DNA of 47,602 bases, from contig NZ_NKRE01000001.1 of the NCBI RefSeq assembly GCF_002705925.1, positions 1,127,122 through 1,174,723 of the forward strand, given 5' to 3'. This DNA comes from Mycobacterium ostraviense (GTDB lineage: Bacteria; Actinomycetota; Actinomycetes; Mycobacteriales; Mycobacteriaceae). Both the position numbers and the translations under genes were made by a program. Each line of letters opens with the position of its first letter. Position 1 is the stretch's first letter. The notes below the pieces were generated by a model. The model searched no databases. It saw nothing but the letters and a program-made list of their open reading frames with translations, and had not been told where the DNA came from. Positions 37,695 to 47,099 of this stretch are shown here, piece by piece.

Positions 37695-39674
37695 TCAATT
37701 CGCTGCTAGTTCCACCACCCTGCCCCTGCCGTTGTCGGCGACAAATACTTTCTTTCTGGCGGTGTCCACCGCCACGCCCATCGGATGGCCGCCGGTGAAC
37801 GGCAATACCATCGGGGTGCTCGACCCGGCATCCAGCTTCACCACCTTGCCGGTTTCATGGTCTGTGACGTAGACGGCGCCAGCGGTGTCCACCGCGATAC
37901 CCGAGGGCACAGCCAGGCCGGTGAAGGGCAGCTCGATCGGGGTGCTCGACCCCGGATTCACCTTGAGCACCCTGTCGTTGTCGGAATCGGTGACATAGAC
38001 GGTGCCGGAGGCGTCCACCGCCACACCATCTGGATGATTGAGGCCGGTGAACGGCAGATCAGCCTGCGTGTTCGACCTGACGTCTAGCTTCACCACTCGG
38101 TCGTTGCCCCGGTCGGCGACATATACGTTGCCGGCTGCATCCACGGCGACCCCCTGCGGGTAGTTCAGGCCGATGAATGGCAGCGCCGCGGGGGTGTTCG
38201 ACCCCGCCGCCAGCTTCACCACCCTGTTGTTGAAGTCAGCGACGTACACGGTGCCGTTGGCGTCCACCGCCAGCCCCTGCGGCTGGTAAAGGCCCGTGAA
38301 CGGCAGCACAGTCTGGGTGTGCGACTCGAGGGCCAACTTCACCACCCGCCCATACATGCCCTGACTGGTGACGTACACGGCGCCGGCGTTATCCAACGCC
38401 ACCCCGCCTGGGGAGAAGAAGTCGAGCCCGGTGAACGGCACCACGGTCTGCCCGGACTCCGACGTCGAGGGGTGCGGTCCCCGCGTTACCAGGTATCCGG
38501 CCACGCCGGTGGCGACGATCACTAGCAATGCGGCCCCGCCGATGAGGGTCCGCTTGCGTTTGTGGCGAGGCCCGACTCGTGCTTGGGGTGATTGAGTGAA
38601 GTTGGGTGAGCCCGCAGGGCTGACGGAGGGCGGGGTGCCGGGTCGGCTGCGCCCGCTGCCGGCGCTGGGCGGTGTTCCGCTGGGCTGGGCGGTGGGTGAG
38701 CTTGACATTCGTGACCATGCTCTGGCCTGGGTTACGGCGTCGGTGCTGGCCAGTCCGGAATCAGCGGCATCGGTCGGCAGAGCTGCTTTCGCGCGGTGCT
38801 GCAGAATTGCGGCCGCCTGGTCCTGCTCGGCTGCGGTTAGGGCATTGTGGGCGGCGGCGGCCAGTTCGCCGGCGCTGCGATAGCGATCTTCGGGCTTTTT
38901 CGCCATACCTTTGGCGATCACCTGATCTAGCGCCACCGGAACCGTCCGGGGTCGCAGCTGGCTGGGCCGCGGGGCAGGCTCCATCAGATGCGCCCCGATC
39001 ACCCCTTCGATGCTGTCAGCCCGGTACGGAGGTGACCCGATCAAACACTCGGCCAACACACAGGCCAGCGCATAGATATCGGCGCGATAGGTGACCTCTG
39101 CGCCGGTGAACCGCTCCGGGGCCATGTAGTAATAAGTTCCCATCACCATGCCGGTGTGGGTCAGCCCTGGATCGGCGGCGGCACGGGCGATACCGAAATC
39201 CACCAGATAGGCGAAGTCGTCGCCGGTGATCAGGATGTTTTCCGGTTTGATATCGCGGTGCGTCACGCCGCTGGCGTGCGCGGCGTCCAGCGCGGCGGCA
39301 ACCTGGCGCACGATTGCCACCGCCCGTGCCGGGGACAGCGGACCGTCGCGCGTCAACATGCTGCGCAGAGAAGCGCCATCGATCAGCCGCATGTCCAAGT
39401 ACAGCTGCCCGTCGATCTCTCCGTAATCATGGATCGGCACCGCATGCGGCTCGGTCAGCCGCCCCGCGGCGTCGGCCTCGCGTTGCATCCGCTCGCGAAA
39501 CACCGGATCGGCGGAGAATTGCTCCGAGATCAGCTTCAGCGCCACCACCCGGTGTTTGCGGGTGTCCTCAGCCTCATAGACCTCGCCCATCCCGCCGCGA
39601 CCCAGCAACCGCATCAGCCGATAGTGCCCAAAAAGCGAACCCACCCGTGAACTCGGCTCACTGACGCCTGCCAT
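37695..39674 (-). CDS. pknD: PknD-like receptor Ser/Thr protein kinase
   Basis: This is a 659-residue transmembrane receptor kinase. The cytoplasmic kinase domain spans residues 15-280, with the glycine loop GRGGMGEV, K47, catalytic HRDIKPEN (D141), metal-binding DFG (D159) and the activation segment GTYYYMAPE. A proline/serine-rich juxtamembrane stretch follows, then one membrane helix near 377-400, and an extracellular six-bladed NHL beta-propeller of repeats (LPFTGL.-P-GVAVD..G.VYVTD). It matches M. tuberculosis PknD (Rv0931c) in all parts. The ATG at 39674 has AAGGAG upstream. It lies 17 bases after pstS2, as in M. tuberculosis, suggesting that the propeller senses phosphate-related or envelope cues. 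Confidence 0.94.
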   Translation of the reverse strand: MAGVSEPSSRVGSLFGHYRLMRLLGRGGMGEVYEAEDTRKHRVVALKLISEQFSADPVFRERMQREADAAGRLTEPHAVPIHDYGEIDGQLYLDMRLIDGASLRSMLTRDGPLSPARAVAIVRQVAAALDAAHASGVTHRDIKPENILITGDDFAYLVDFGIARAAADPGLTHTGMVMGTYYYMAPERFTGAEVTYRADIYALACVLAECLIGSPPYRADSIEGVIGAHLMEPAPRPSQLRPRTVPVALDQVIAKGMAKKPEDRYRSAGELAAAAHNALTAAEQDQAAAILQHRAKAALPTDAADSGLASTDAVTQARAWSRMSSSPTAQPSGTPPSAGSGRSRPGTPPSVSPAGSPNFTQSPQARVGPRHKRKRTLIGGAALLVIVATGVAGYLVTRGPHPSTSESGQTVVPFTGLDFFSPGGVALDNAGAVYVTSQGMYGRVVKLALESHTQTVLPFTGLYQPQGLAVDANGTVYVADFNNRVVKLAAGSNTPAALPFIGLNYPQGVAVDAAGNVYVADRGNDRVVKLDVRSNTQADLPFTGLNHPDGVAVDASGTVYVTDSDNDRVLKVNPGSSTPIELPFTGLAVPSGIAVDTAGAVYVTDHETGKVVKLDAGSSTPMVLPFTGGHPMGVAVDTARKKVFVADNGRGRVVELAAN

Positions 39675-39691
39675 CGAACTCCTTGACGTGG

Positions 39692-40789
39692 TTAAGAGAT
39701 AGCGTTCACCGCTGTCGCTAGCCGCGACTGGAGCCAGCTCGGCGGCGGGATGGATCCATATTGCGCCAGGCCGTCTTGACCCGGACCAATCATCGTCTGC
39801 ATAAACGCTCTTACCGCGGTGCCCGTCGCGGGATCCGGATACTTAGAGCAGACGATCTGATAGGTGGGCTCCACGATCGGGTACGCACCCGGCTGCGTCG
39901 GCCGGTAGAACGATGCCGTGTCCAACACCAGGTCATTGCCCTGCCCGGTGATCCTGGCCCCGGCAATCGTTTTGCCGACCGACTCGGTCGTGATCGATAC
40001 CGGATCCGGACCCGCTGAGGTGATGATCTGGGCCACGTTCAATTGTTTGCCCAACGCGAACGACCACCCGGTGTAGGTGATCGACCCGTCGGTGGTCTGC
40101 AGGGTCGCCGTCACGCCATTGTCCCCGTCGGCGCCGACACCGACACCGCCCTGAAAAGTCTGGCCGTCGCCTTTACCCCAGGCACCGTTGGATGCTGCCC
40201 CGAGGTAATGCTGGAAGTTGGCTGAGCTACCGGATTGGTCGCTGCGGAAGATGACGCGAATGGGCGTTGAGGGCAGATTGACGCCTGCATTGAGCGCCTT
40301 GATCGCCGCATCATCCCACCTGTTGATGGTGCCGTTGAAGATCCTCGCCATCGTGGGCGCGTCCAGGTTCAGCGAGCTCACGCCGCTGATGTGATAGGTG
40401 ATCGCGATCGGTTCAAACACCGCCGGCAGCTCCCACGCCGGGGACCCACATCGCGCCGCCGCCTTGTTGGGTTCACCCGTCGACGGGTCCAATGGCACGC
40501 CGGAACCCGCCAGGTCTGTCTCGCTCTTGATGAACTGCTCCACCCCGGCGCCGGAGCCATTTGCCTCGTAGTCCAGCGTGTAACCGGGGCACACCTGGGC
40601 ATAGACGTAGACAAATCGTTGTATCGCGTTCTGTTGTGCGGTCGCGCCACCGGCGTTGAGTTCCTCCTTGCCGCCGCAGTCCACTTTCACCGACGATCCT
40701 GAGGAGGTGTTAGTTTTACCACCGCAGCCCGAAAATGCCAGTGCGCTAGCCACCAGCAGGCTCAAGAGGCCAGTTCGAGTAAATGCCAC
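39692..40789 (-). CDS. pstS2: Phosphate-binding lipoprotein PstS2-like
   Basis: This 365-residue periplasmic phosphate-binding protein belongs to the high-affinity Pst ABC importer family. It starts at GTG 40789 behind AGAGGAG, with a signal peptide and lipobox (AFSGC). Phosphate-pocket segments are [25 protein letters not shown] and [11 protein letters not shown]. It matches PstS2 (Rv0932c), which also precedes pknD. No pstB, pstC or pstA genes are nearby, so it must work with transporters encoded elsewhere or act as a phosphate sensor for PknD. Confidence 0.93.
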   Translation of the reverse strand: MAFTRTGLLSLLVASALAFSGCGGKTNTSSGSSVKVDCGGKEELNAGGATAQQNAIQRFVYVYAQVCPGYTLDYEANGSGAGVEQFIKSETDLAGSGVPLDPSTGEPNKAAARCGSPAWELPAVFEPIAITYHISGVSSLNLDAPTMARIFNGTINRWDDAAIKALNAGVNLPSTPIRVIFRSDQSGSSANFQHYLGAASNGAWGKGDGQTFQGGVGVGADGDNGVTATLQTTDGSITYTGWSFALGKQLNVAQIITSAGPDPVSITTESVGKTIAGARITGQGNDLVLDTASFYRPTQPGAYPIVEPTYQIVCSKYPDPATGTAVRAFMQTMIGPGQDGLAQYGSIPPPSWLQSRLATAVNAIS

Positions 40790-41237
40790 AGAACTCCTCT
40801 GCAGAGTAAAGGTGACGGACACACTTAGTTTGCCACTGCTTCGCACACCGTGGGTTGGGTCAAGACGCCGCGTTATGGAGTTGCCCCCATTCATTTCCGG
40901 GTCGCCCGCCGAACCTCGCGTGCCGGCTGCTGAGCACTGGCCCTGCGAGTGCGATGGGTCGAGGGGTTTGCGGGATTGCAGTCCATGCACAAATCTTGCT
41001 GCCGCGGTGGCGGCAGGCCGGGATTGGGACGGGCGGCGGGCGACCTCCTGATGGTGATCGTCTAACCATTGCAGAAGCGGCGGATGGCCTCTTGACCCCG
41101 AGTGCGTGGTGTTTGCCGCGGACCGGCCAGGGATGAGTCGCCACCACATGAGACGTACTTACCAATCGCAATCTATCGCGTCCAAGTTCGCAGCGGGAGT
41201 GTTCGCCGCAACACTGGTTCTGCGAGCAGCCCTCGCG
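40790..41237. other. Intergenic region pstS2 / lpqS copy 2
   Basis: About 450 bases between divergent genes. The minus strand is open far upstream of pstS2, but the codons show no protein-like pattern. It should contain the pstS2 promoter; no Pho-type repeat was confidently recognised. Confidence 0.4.
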
Positions 41238-41252
41238 TACCCTAAACGGGTA
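41238..41252 (+). promoter_or_regulatory. RicR-type operator of lpqS copy 2 operon
   Basis: TACCCTAAACGGGTA is an exact TACCC-N5-GGGTA palindrome; the possible lpqS ATG begins on its last base. Confidence 0.75.
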
Positions 41253-41827
41253 TGAGGCACCTGGGGGGACGGGCCAACGGCTGCCACACGGCGCCAACGC
41301 TGCTGTCGTTACGGCCTCACGCACGTGGAATAGCACCTGCTGGCGACGCGATGGCGGTGCCCGACTGGGCCGGCGAATTCGCTGCACGCCCGTATGGGCG
41401 CTGGCATCGGTCCGACCGTGCGACGTCCAACGATTGCAGATGGCCACGGTTGCGATCCTTGATCGCCATCGCGGCCGCAGTGGGAGCACTTGTCATCCTC
41501 GGCCATTCGGCTCTGATGCATTCGCACGCGCACCCAGCTCACCCACCGCACCCGTTGCTGACTTCAGTGGGTAGCGAGTTCGCGGTCAACGTCGACCACC
41601 CGCATTTGGTCGATGGCTGGTCGAGCCCGTGCCATCAGCTGTTCGCCACCCCTGTGTTGCTGCGGTCAGCCAATGACTTGATCGCGCTCGGCGCTGTTGT
41701 GACGGCGACAGCGTTGATGGATTCACTTGCCCAACGGGCCGTGCCGACCGTGCGGGGTCCGCCCTGGGCCCCTGCCACCCTCACCGGTCAGGATCTCTTG
41801 ACGCGGTTTTGTGTTACTCGTCGCTGA
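41252..41827 (+). CDS. lpqS: LpqS-family protein, copy 2
   Basis: This open frame of up to 191 residues has a hydrophobic helix (about residues 72-90), a histidine-rich stretch [13 protein letters not shown], the [17 protein letters not shown] segment, a second helix and the LpqS C-terminus GPPW...[14 protein letters not shown]. It is clearly related to copy 1 and to M. tuberculosis LpqS (Rv0847). The first ATG lies in the operator, so an in-frame ATG at 41351 may be the true start, giving about 158 residues. The histidines suggest copper binding at the cell surface. It leads the cysK2-MFS-Met-rich-mmcO gene series. Confidence 0.82.
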   Translation: MRHLGGRANGCHTAPTLLSLRPHARGIAPAGDAMAVPDWAGEFAARPYGRWHRSDRATSNDCRWPRLRSLIAIAAAVGALVILGHSALMHSHAHPAHPPHPLLTSVGSEFAVNVDHPHLVDGWSSPCHQLFATPVLLRSANDLIALGAVVTATALMDSLAQRAVPTVRGPPWAPATLTGQDLLTRFCVTRR

Positions 41828-41942
41828 TCGGTCAGCGCCAAGCCCTCGTGACATGGGCTGTGTCCCGTCACGACGGCTGGTGACCGCTGGCCCATGTCAA
41901 GGGCCGCGCCTGTGGCGGCCTCGATGCAGAAGCGACGATGCG

Positions 41943-43109
41943 ATGAACCACAACCTTTTTCTAGAGACTCGTGAGAATTCCATGCCGTGCACCTTGCGGC
42001 AACTGCCGGTGACCAGCCGGCGCAACTCGCCTAGCCAATGCCAACCCTCCCCCGGTACCTATCGGCAGTCCAATGCCCTGGTCGGCAACACACCGGTCCT
42101 GCGGATATCAGCCCCGCTGACAGCTGACGATCGCGGTTTTTGGGCCAAGCTGGAGGGGTTCAACCCCGGCGGCAGCATGAAAGACCGTCCCGCCCTGCAC
42201 ATGGTCGAGCGCGCCCGAACTCGCGGTGACTTGCGACCTGGAGCCCGGATCATCGAATCTACTAGCGGATCGCTCGGGTTAGGTTTGGCGCTGGCCGGCA
42301 TGGTCTATAAGCACCCGGTGACTGTGGTCACCGATCCCGGCATGGAGCCCATTGTGCAGAACATGCTCACCGCCTATGGTGCCCATGTCGAGCTGGTCAC
42401 CGAGCCGCACCCAGTCGGCGGGTGGCAGCAGGCACGCAAAGACCGGATCGCCGAGCTGCTTACCGCCGACCCCGACGCCTGGTGCCCCAACCAGTACAAC
42501 AACCCCGACAACGTCGACGCCTACCGGCCCCTGGCACTGGAACTCCTTGCCCAGCTGGGACACATCGACGTGCTGGTGTGTTCGGTGGGAACCGGCGGAC
42601 ATTCCGCCGGTGTGGCCCGCGTGCTGCGCCAGGCTAATCCCAACCTGAAACTCATCGGCGTGGACACCGTGGGTTCGACCATCTTCGGCCAACCGGCGGC
42701 CACCCGGCTGATGCGCGGGCTGGGCTCGAGCATTTACCCGCGCAACGTTGACTACCCGGCATTCGACGAGGTGCACTGGGTCGCTCCGGCCGAAGCCGTC
42801 TGGGCCTGCCGTGCCTTGGCAGCCACCCACCACACCAGCGGCGGCTGGAGCGTGGGCGCCGTTGCTCTAGTCGCGGGCTGGGCCGCGCGCAGCATGTCAC
42901 CGCACGCCACCATCGCCGCGGTGTTTCCCGACGGGCCGCAACGTTACTTCGACAGCATCTACAGCGACGACTACTGCCGCCGCCACAACCTGCTCGATCA
43001 CCTTCCGCCGGATGAGCCGGCCGTCATCGCCCACCCCGGCGACACGGTAGTGCAATCGTGGACACGGTGCTCGGCGGTCGTCGACCCCGCCGGAGTGACA
43101 CGGCAATGA
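41943..43109 (+). CDS. cysK2: CysK2-like S-sulfocysteine synthase, copy 2
   Basis: This 388-residue PLP enzyme of the cysteine synthase family has its PLP lysine K80 in GGSMKDRP and the [10 protein letters not shown] cofactor loop. It is orthologous in position and sequence to M. tuberculosis CysK2 (Rv0848), which makes S-sulfocysteine from O-phosphoserine and thiosulfate. The ATG at 41943 gives a start like copy 1; the frame is open upstream into lpqS. The C-terminus is intact ([16 protein letters not shown]), in contrast to copy 1. Its stop overlaps the MFS start (ATGA), so the two are coupled. Confidence 0.9.
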   Translation: MNHNLFLETRENSMPCTLRQLPVTSRRNSPSQCQPSPGTYRQSNALVGNTPVLRISAPLTADDRGFWAKLEGFNPGGSMKDRPALHMVERARTRGDLRPGARIIESTSGSLGLGLALAGMVYKHPVTVVTDPGMEPIVQNMLTAYGAHVELVTEPHPVGGWQQARKDRIAELLTADPDAWCPNQYNNPDNVDAYRPLALELLAQLGHIDVLVCSVGTGGHSAGVARVLRQANPNLKLIGVDTVGSTIFGQPAATRLMRGLGSSIYPRNVDYPAFDEVHWVAPAEAVWACRALAATHHTSGGWSVGAVALVAGWAARSMSPHATIAAVFPDGPQRYFDSIYSDDYCRRHNLLDHLPPDEPAVIAHPGDTVVQSWTRCSAVVDPAGVTRQ

Positions 43110-44356
43110 CCTTGGTGTCGCAGTTCCGCAGTTTCGACATGCCCAGCCGCATGCTGATGATCAACCAGTTCGGCATCAACATCGGCTTCTACATGCTGAT
43201 GCCCTACCTGGCGGCCTATCTGGCCGGCCCGCTCGGTTTGGCCGCATGGGCTGTCGGGCTGGTCCTCGGTGTGCGCAACTTCTCCCAGCAGGGCATGTTC
43301 GTCGTCGGCGGGACGCTGGCCGATCGGCTCGGCTACAAACCGCTGATCGTGGCCGGCTGCGTGCTGCGCACCGGCGGGTTCGCCCTGCTGGCGGTCGCCC
43401 ACTCACTTCCTGCGGTCCTTATCGCCTCGGCGGCAACGGGTTTCGCGGGGGCGTTGTTCAATCCGGCGGTGCGCGCCTACCTCGCCGCTGACGCCGGTGA
43501 TCGCCGCGTCGAGGCGTTCGCCCTGTTCAATATCTTCTACCAGGCGGGCATCCTGCTGGGCCCGCTGGTCGGATTGGCGCTGATGGTGTTCGACTTCCCA
43601 ATCACCGCAGCAGGGGCCGCGGCCGTGTTCGCCGTGCTCACGGTCGCCCAACTGCTGGTGCTGCCCCAGCACAATGCCGATCGTCCACCGGAGAAGACCT
43701 CGATACTCGACGACTGGCGTGTCGTCGCCGGTAATCGGTCCTTCCTGTTGTTCGCCGCGGCGATGATCGGCTCGTATGTGTTGACATTCCAGGTTTACCT
43801 GGCCCTGCCGCTGCAGGCCTCACTGCTGGCGCCGCATTCCCAGACCGCCGTAGTGGCAGGGATTTTCCTGGTGTCGGGGATCGTAGCCGTCGCCGGACAA
43901 CTACGCATCACCCGCTGGTTTTCCGCGCGCTGGCGCTCCGGGCGCAGCCTGGTTATCGGCATGGCCATCCTGGCTGCGTCGTTCCTGCCGCTAGCACTGG
44001 TTCCCGACGGGCAGCGCTTTGGGGTGGGTCCAGCAGTCGCCGCACTGCTGGTGTCAGCTGCGATGCTGGCCGTTGGCGGGGCCGCAGTCTTCCCGTTCGA
44101 GATGGACACCGTGGTCGCGCTGGCCCGGGGCCGGCTGGTTGCAACGCATTACGGCTTCTACAACACCATCGTTGGCGTCGGAATCCTGCTCGGCAACTTG
44201 GCCACCGGCTCTATCATGGGTGCCGCACGACACCTCGGCGTCAGCGAACTCATCTGGGCGGGGCTGGTTCTCGTAGGCATCACCGCCGCTTTGGCCCTAC
44301 GCGGTCTCGACCGCGGTCATCACCTGGAGGTCCAAAACGCAGCCACCAATCCTTGA
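43106..44356 (+). CDS. MFS transporter (Rv0849-like)
   Basis: This 416-residue major facilitator has about 12 membrane helices. The cytoplasmic loop motif between helices 2 and 3 reads [13 protein letters not shown], and [14 protein letters not shown] follows helix 4. It matches Rv0849, third gene of the RicR-controlled lpqS-cysK2 operon. The substrate is unknown; coupling to cysK2 through an ATGA overlap suggests export of S-sulfocysteine or a copper-thiol product, which is inference. It is the intact counterpart of the fragment at 19800-19925. Confidence 0.9.
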   Translation: MTLVSQFRSFDMPSRMLMINQFGINIGFYMLMPYLAAYLAGPLGLAAWAVGLVLGVRNFSQQGMFVVGGTLADRLGYKPLIVAGCVLRTGGFALLAVAHSLPAVLIASAATGFAGALFNPAVRAYLAADAGDRRVEAFALFNIFYQAGILLGPLVGLALMVFDFPITAAGAAAVFAVLTVAQLLVLPQHNADRPPEKTSILDDWRVVAGNRSFLLFAAAMIGSYVLTFQVYLALPLQASLLAPHSQTAVVAGIFLVSGIVAVAGQLRITRWFSARWRSGRSLVIGMAILAASFLPLALVPDGQRFGVGPAVAALLVSAAMLAVGGAAVFPFEMDTVVALARGRLVATHYGFYNTIVGVGILLGNLATGSIMGAARHLGVSELIWAGLVLVGITAALALRGLDRGHHLEVQNAATNP

Positions 44357-44430
44357 ATGCATCGACACCGCCACCCGCTGCCACGGCTACGACGGAATGC
44401 TTTGCCTTACAACAGATTAGGAGGAATTCA

Positions 44431-44838
44431 ATGACAGAGCAGGAGCAACCAATGACAGACACCGCCCCCACCGGCTCAGCGTGGACCTGGGTCTACCGAA
44501 CCTTTGCCATTACCGGCATCGCAGCCGGGATCTTCATCATCGCCGCCGGGCTGTGGCTGCTTTTTGCGCCGCCGAGCTGGTACAACGCCCGGACCCACGG
44601 TTGCGCCTCGATGGAAGCCGACATCAAACAAATGAAGCAGGACATGGAAAACCACATGAAAAACATGAAAGAAAGCATGAAAAACATGCCGGGCATGAGC
44701 TCGATGCCTTCCACCAGCATGAGCCCGATGCCGAACATGCCGAGCATGAGCCCCATGCCGAACATGCCGAGCATGAGCTCCATGCCGAACATGCCGAGCA
44801 CAAGTCCGATGCCGAACATGCCCATGCCCCCTCGCTAA
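44431..44838 (+). CDS. Methionine-rich single-helix membrane protein
   Basis: This 135-residue protein has one membrane helix (about residues 24-48, FAITGIAAGIFIIAAGLWLLF), then a helical part with repeated methionines and lysines, and a C-terminal array of MSPMPNMPS repeats. The tail from residue 60 on has about 30 methionines and no cysteines, an arrangement suited to Cu(I) thioether binding on the outer face. The start is certain from GGAGGA 6 bases upstream of ATG 44431. It lies between the MFS gene and mmcO and could hand copper to the oxidase; that role is inference. I do not recognise a named family. Confidence 0.78.
   Translation: MTEQEQPMTDTAPTGSAWTWVYRTFAITGIAAGIFIIAAGLWLLFAPPSWYNARTHGCASMEADIKQMKQDMENHMKNMKESMKNMPGMSSMPSTSMSPMPNMPSMSPMPNMPSMSSMPNMPSTSPMPNMPMPPR
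44716..44823 (+). repeat. Four 27-bp tandem repeats coding MSPMPNMPS
   Basis: Units at 44716, 44743, 44770 and 44797 each encode a form of S-M-S-P-M-P-N-M-P. They differ at a few bases, and copy number could vary by slippage. Confidence 0.88.
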
Positions 44839-44890
44839 CTGCTCAACGGGGAATTAATAGGCGGACAAACTGTTACACCGACGAACACCA

Positions 44891-45046
44891 GTGACCGACG
44901 ACAGTTTGGACGCCGCCCGAAAGGGCACACCCGTACTATTCGAGACCGACGTACACCGGTGGCGCGACGGACCGACGAGCTTATCTAGGCCGCTGACGGC
45001 ACGTCGCGCCACAGGGCCATCGGCCCGGCCGGCGAGCACCGCATAA
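44891..45046 (+). CDS. Unrecognised 51-residue ORF
   Basis: A GTG-started open frame between the Met-rich gene and the mmcO leader. It encodes a basic, hydrophilic protein (KGTPVLFETDVHRWRDG then Arg/Pro-rich) with no cysteine or membrane segment, and has no ribosome site. It may be chance or the trace of a lost gene. Confidence 0.25.
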   Translation: MTDDSLDAARKGTPVLFETDVHRWRDGPTSLSRPLTARRATGPSARPASTA

Positions 45047-45059
45047 AGGAGTCGTTATT

Positions 45060-45095
45060 GTGAGTAGCCATTACGGGGCGGAGCCGTCGCTGTGA
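45060..45095 (+). CDS. 11-codon leader ORF coupled to mmcO
   Basis: A GTG at 45060 follows a strong ribosome site (AAAGGAG, 7-base spacing) and encodes MSSHYGAEPSL. Its TGA overlaps the GTG of mmcO (GTGA). The mmcO start has no ribosome site of its own as good, so its translation probably depends on ribosomes finishing this peptide. Confidence 0.5.
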   Translation: MSSHYGAEPSL

Positions 45096-46603
45096 CCGCA
45101 TCACCCTTGCATCTGACGTCTGTAAACCGGCGAACGTTTCTGCTCGCCGCTGCGGCCAGCGGAGCGGCGGTGGCTGGTTGTGGTCGCTCGACCGGCTCCT
45201 CGTACAAGGACATCAGCGCCGCCGTCGCCGCGGCCGAAGCGGCCCGGCCGCACACCGGACACACCGTCACCGCCACACTGTCACCGCAACCGACGACCGT
45301 CGACCTCGGCGGTGTGCTCGCACGCACCCTTGCCTACAGCGATGCCCTACCCGGACCAGTAATCCGCGCCAACGTCGGCGACCAACTGGCAGTTACCGTC
45401 AAAAATCGGCTCGACAACCCCACCTCGGTACATTGGCACGGAATTGCCCTGCGCAACGACATGGACGGCGTCTATCCAGCCACCCCGAACATCGCTGCCA
45501 GTAGCGACTTCACTTACCGGTTCTCTGCACCCAACCCCGGCACCTACTGGGCGCACCCGCACGTCGGGCTGCAAACCGACTACGGGCTCTATCTGCCGGT
45601 AATCATCGACGACCCCACCGCACCAGGCAATTACGACGCAGAGTGGATCGTTGTCCTCGACGACTGGACCGATGGCATCGGCAAGGGTCCCCAACAGATC
45701 TACAACGAACTCACGGCGCGATACACCTCAGCCCCAGAGACACCGCCCAGCATGGGCGGCATGCCGGAAATGGCCGCCGGTGGGGGCAGCGCCCTGCTCG
45801 GCGGGGACGCCGGCGACATCAACTACCCCTACTACCTGGTCAACGGACGCATTCCCGCAGCGCCGACCACCTTCAACGCTGAACCCGGTCAGCGGATCTG
45901 GATCCGATTCATCAACGCCGGCGCCGACACCGCTTTCCGGGTCGCCCTAACCGGTCACGTCATGACGGTCACCCACACCGACGGTTATCCCGTGCTGCCC
46001 ACCGAGGTCGACGCCCTGTTGATCGGGATGGGTGAACGCTACGACGTCATCGTCACCGCCGGCGACGGTATTTTCCCGCTAGTCGCCGTACCGGAAGGCA
46101 AGAGGGCTGCGGCTGGACGCGCGTTGTTGTCCACTGGCGCCGGCACCGTACCCGAGGTCGACTTTCAGCCGCCTGAACTCACCCGCCGGGTCGGCACGGT
46201 CGAAATATTCACCGCCACACCAGCTGCCACGCTGGGATCGGCCAAAGCTGACGTCAGCCTCGGCGTCGAACTGACCGGTTCGATGGTGAACTACGACTGG
46301 GGCATCAACGGCAAGCCCTACCCGAAAAACCCGCCGCTGACCATCAAACACGGACAATCGGCGACGCTGACATTTACCAACTCAACGACGATGTATCACC
46401 CTATGCATCTGCACGGCCACACTTTCCAGATGATCAAATCCGACGGGACTCTTGGCGCACGCAAAGACACCGTGATAGTGCTGCCAAACCAGAAAGCCAA
46501 CGCCGCGCTGGTCGCCGACAACCCCGGCATCTGGATGATCCACTGCCACAACACGTATCACCAAGAAGCCGGCATGATGACCAGCCTCAACTACACCCTC
46601 TGA
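45092..46603 (+). CDS. mmcO: Multicopper oxidase MmcO-like (Tat lipoprotein)
   Basis: This 503-residue exported copper oxidase would oxidise toxic Cu(I) to Cu(II) with oxygen. The N-terminus has a twin-arginine motif (NRRTFLL, R13-R14) and a lipobox VAGC (C30). Copper ligands are complete: HWH (114, 116), HPH (155, 157), HPMHLHGH, and HCHNTYHQEAGM with type 1 cysteine C485 and axial M495. Sequence and length match M. tuberculosis MmcO (Rv0846c), a RicR-regulon member. A loop around residues 215-240 is methionine-rich. In M. tuberculosis the gene is divergent from lpqS; here it is co-directional and downstream of the lpqS-cysK2-MFS series. Confidence 0.95.
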   Translation: MTASPLHLTSVNRRTFLLAAAASGAAVAGCGRSTGSSYKDISAAVAAAEAARPHTGHTVTATLSPQPTTVDLGGVLARTLAYSDALPGPVIRANVGDQLAVTVKNRLDNPTSVHWHGIALRNDMDGVYPATPNIAASSDFTYRFSAPNPGTYWAHPHVGLQTDYGLYLPVIIDDPTAPGNYDAEWIVVLDDWTDGIGKGPQQIYNELTARYTSAPETPPSMGGMPEMAAGGGSALLGGDAGDINYPYYLVNGRIPAAPTTFNAEPGQRIWIRFINAGADTAFRVALTGHVMTVTHTDGYPVLPTEVDALLIGMGERYDVIVTAGDGIFPLVAVPEGKRAAAGRALLSTGAGTVPEVDFQPPELTRRVGTVEIFTATPAATLGSAKADVSLGVELTGSMVNYDWGINGKPYPKNPPLTIKHGQSATLTFTNSTTMYHPMHLHGHTFQMIKSDGTLGARKDTVIVLPNQKANAALVADNPGIWMIHCHNTYHQEAGMMTSLNYTL

Positions 46604-46843
46604 TCAGGTCCAACAGCGCCCGTGTATCCAGCCTTGGCGGTCTGGCCCGGTTTCGCAAGCCGCCCATACCGCATGCCGCCGCCGGTCGAATCGACAGCCA
46701 CCAGAACGGGGAATGGGCTGTGCACAGCGGGGCCCGTGAAGAGCATGACAATCCTTAAGCCACCATTGAAATACCGGCCGCTTGATGGCATCGGCGGGCC
46801 CAGCGTTGGCCGCGCGACGATACCGGTTCTCCGGCACGCCGTC
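46604..46843. other. Convergent gap mmcO / CopZ-like gene
   Basis: These 240 bases lie between the 3' ends of two converging genes. No gene or clear terminator hairpin was recognised. Confidence 0.4.
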
Positions 46844-47050
46844 TTAGCTGGCTAGTTGATAACCGGCTTCTACGACGGCGCCCTGGATGGCAGCAAAGTC
46901 CAGTGGAGAATCGCTTTCGATGACTACCTGGCCGCTGGCCAGATCGACATCAACAGCTGTGACTTCGGGGATATTGCCGATTTCTTCACGCACCGAGGAC
47001 ACGCAATGTTCGCAGGTCATCCCGCTGACCGTTACCGTAACAGTACTCAT
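46844..47050 (-). CDS. copZ: CopZ-like HMA copper chaperone
   Basis: This 68-residue free-standing heavy-metal-associated domain has its metal site in GMTCEHC near residues 11-14 and the ferredoxin-like fold pattern through VVIESDSPLDFAAIQGAVVEAGY. It would carry Cu(I) in the cytoplasm to the HMA domain of the copper ATPase. The ATG at 47050 follows AGGAGGAG with ideal spacing; longer frames are unlikely. A RicR-like box with two mismatches lies about 55 bases upstream. Confidence 0.9.
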   Translation of the reverse strand: MSTVTVTVSGMTCEHCVSSVREEIGNIPEVTAVDVDLASGQVVIESDSPLDFAAIQGAVVEAGYQLAS

Positions 47051-47099
47051 GTCGCTCCTCCTGGCATCCGCCAGTGCCCACATTTACGTCGTCACCCCT

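Noticed and set aside
44716..44823. CRISPR-like spacing of repeats
   Set aside because: The 27-bp units are contiguous, in frame and encode MSPMPNMPS; there are no spacers.
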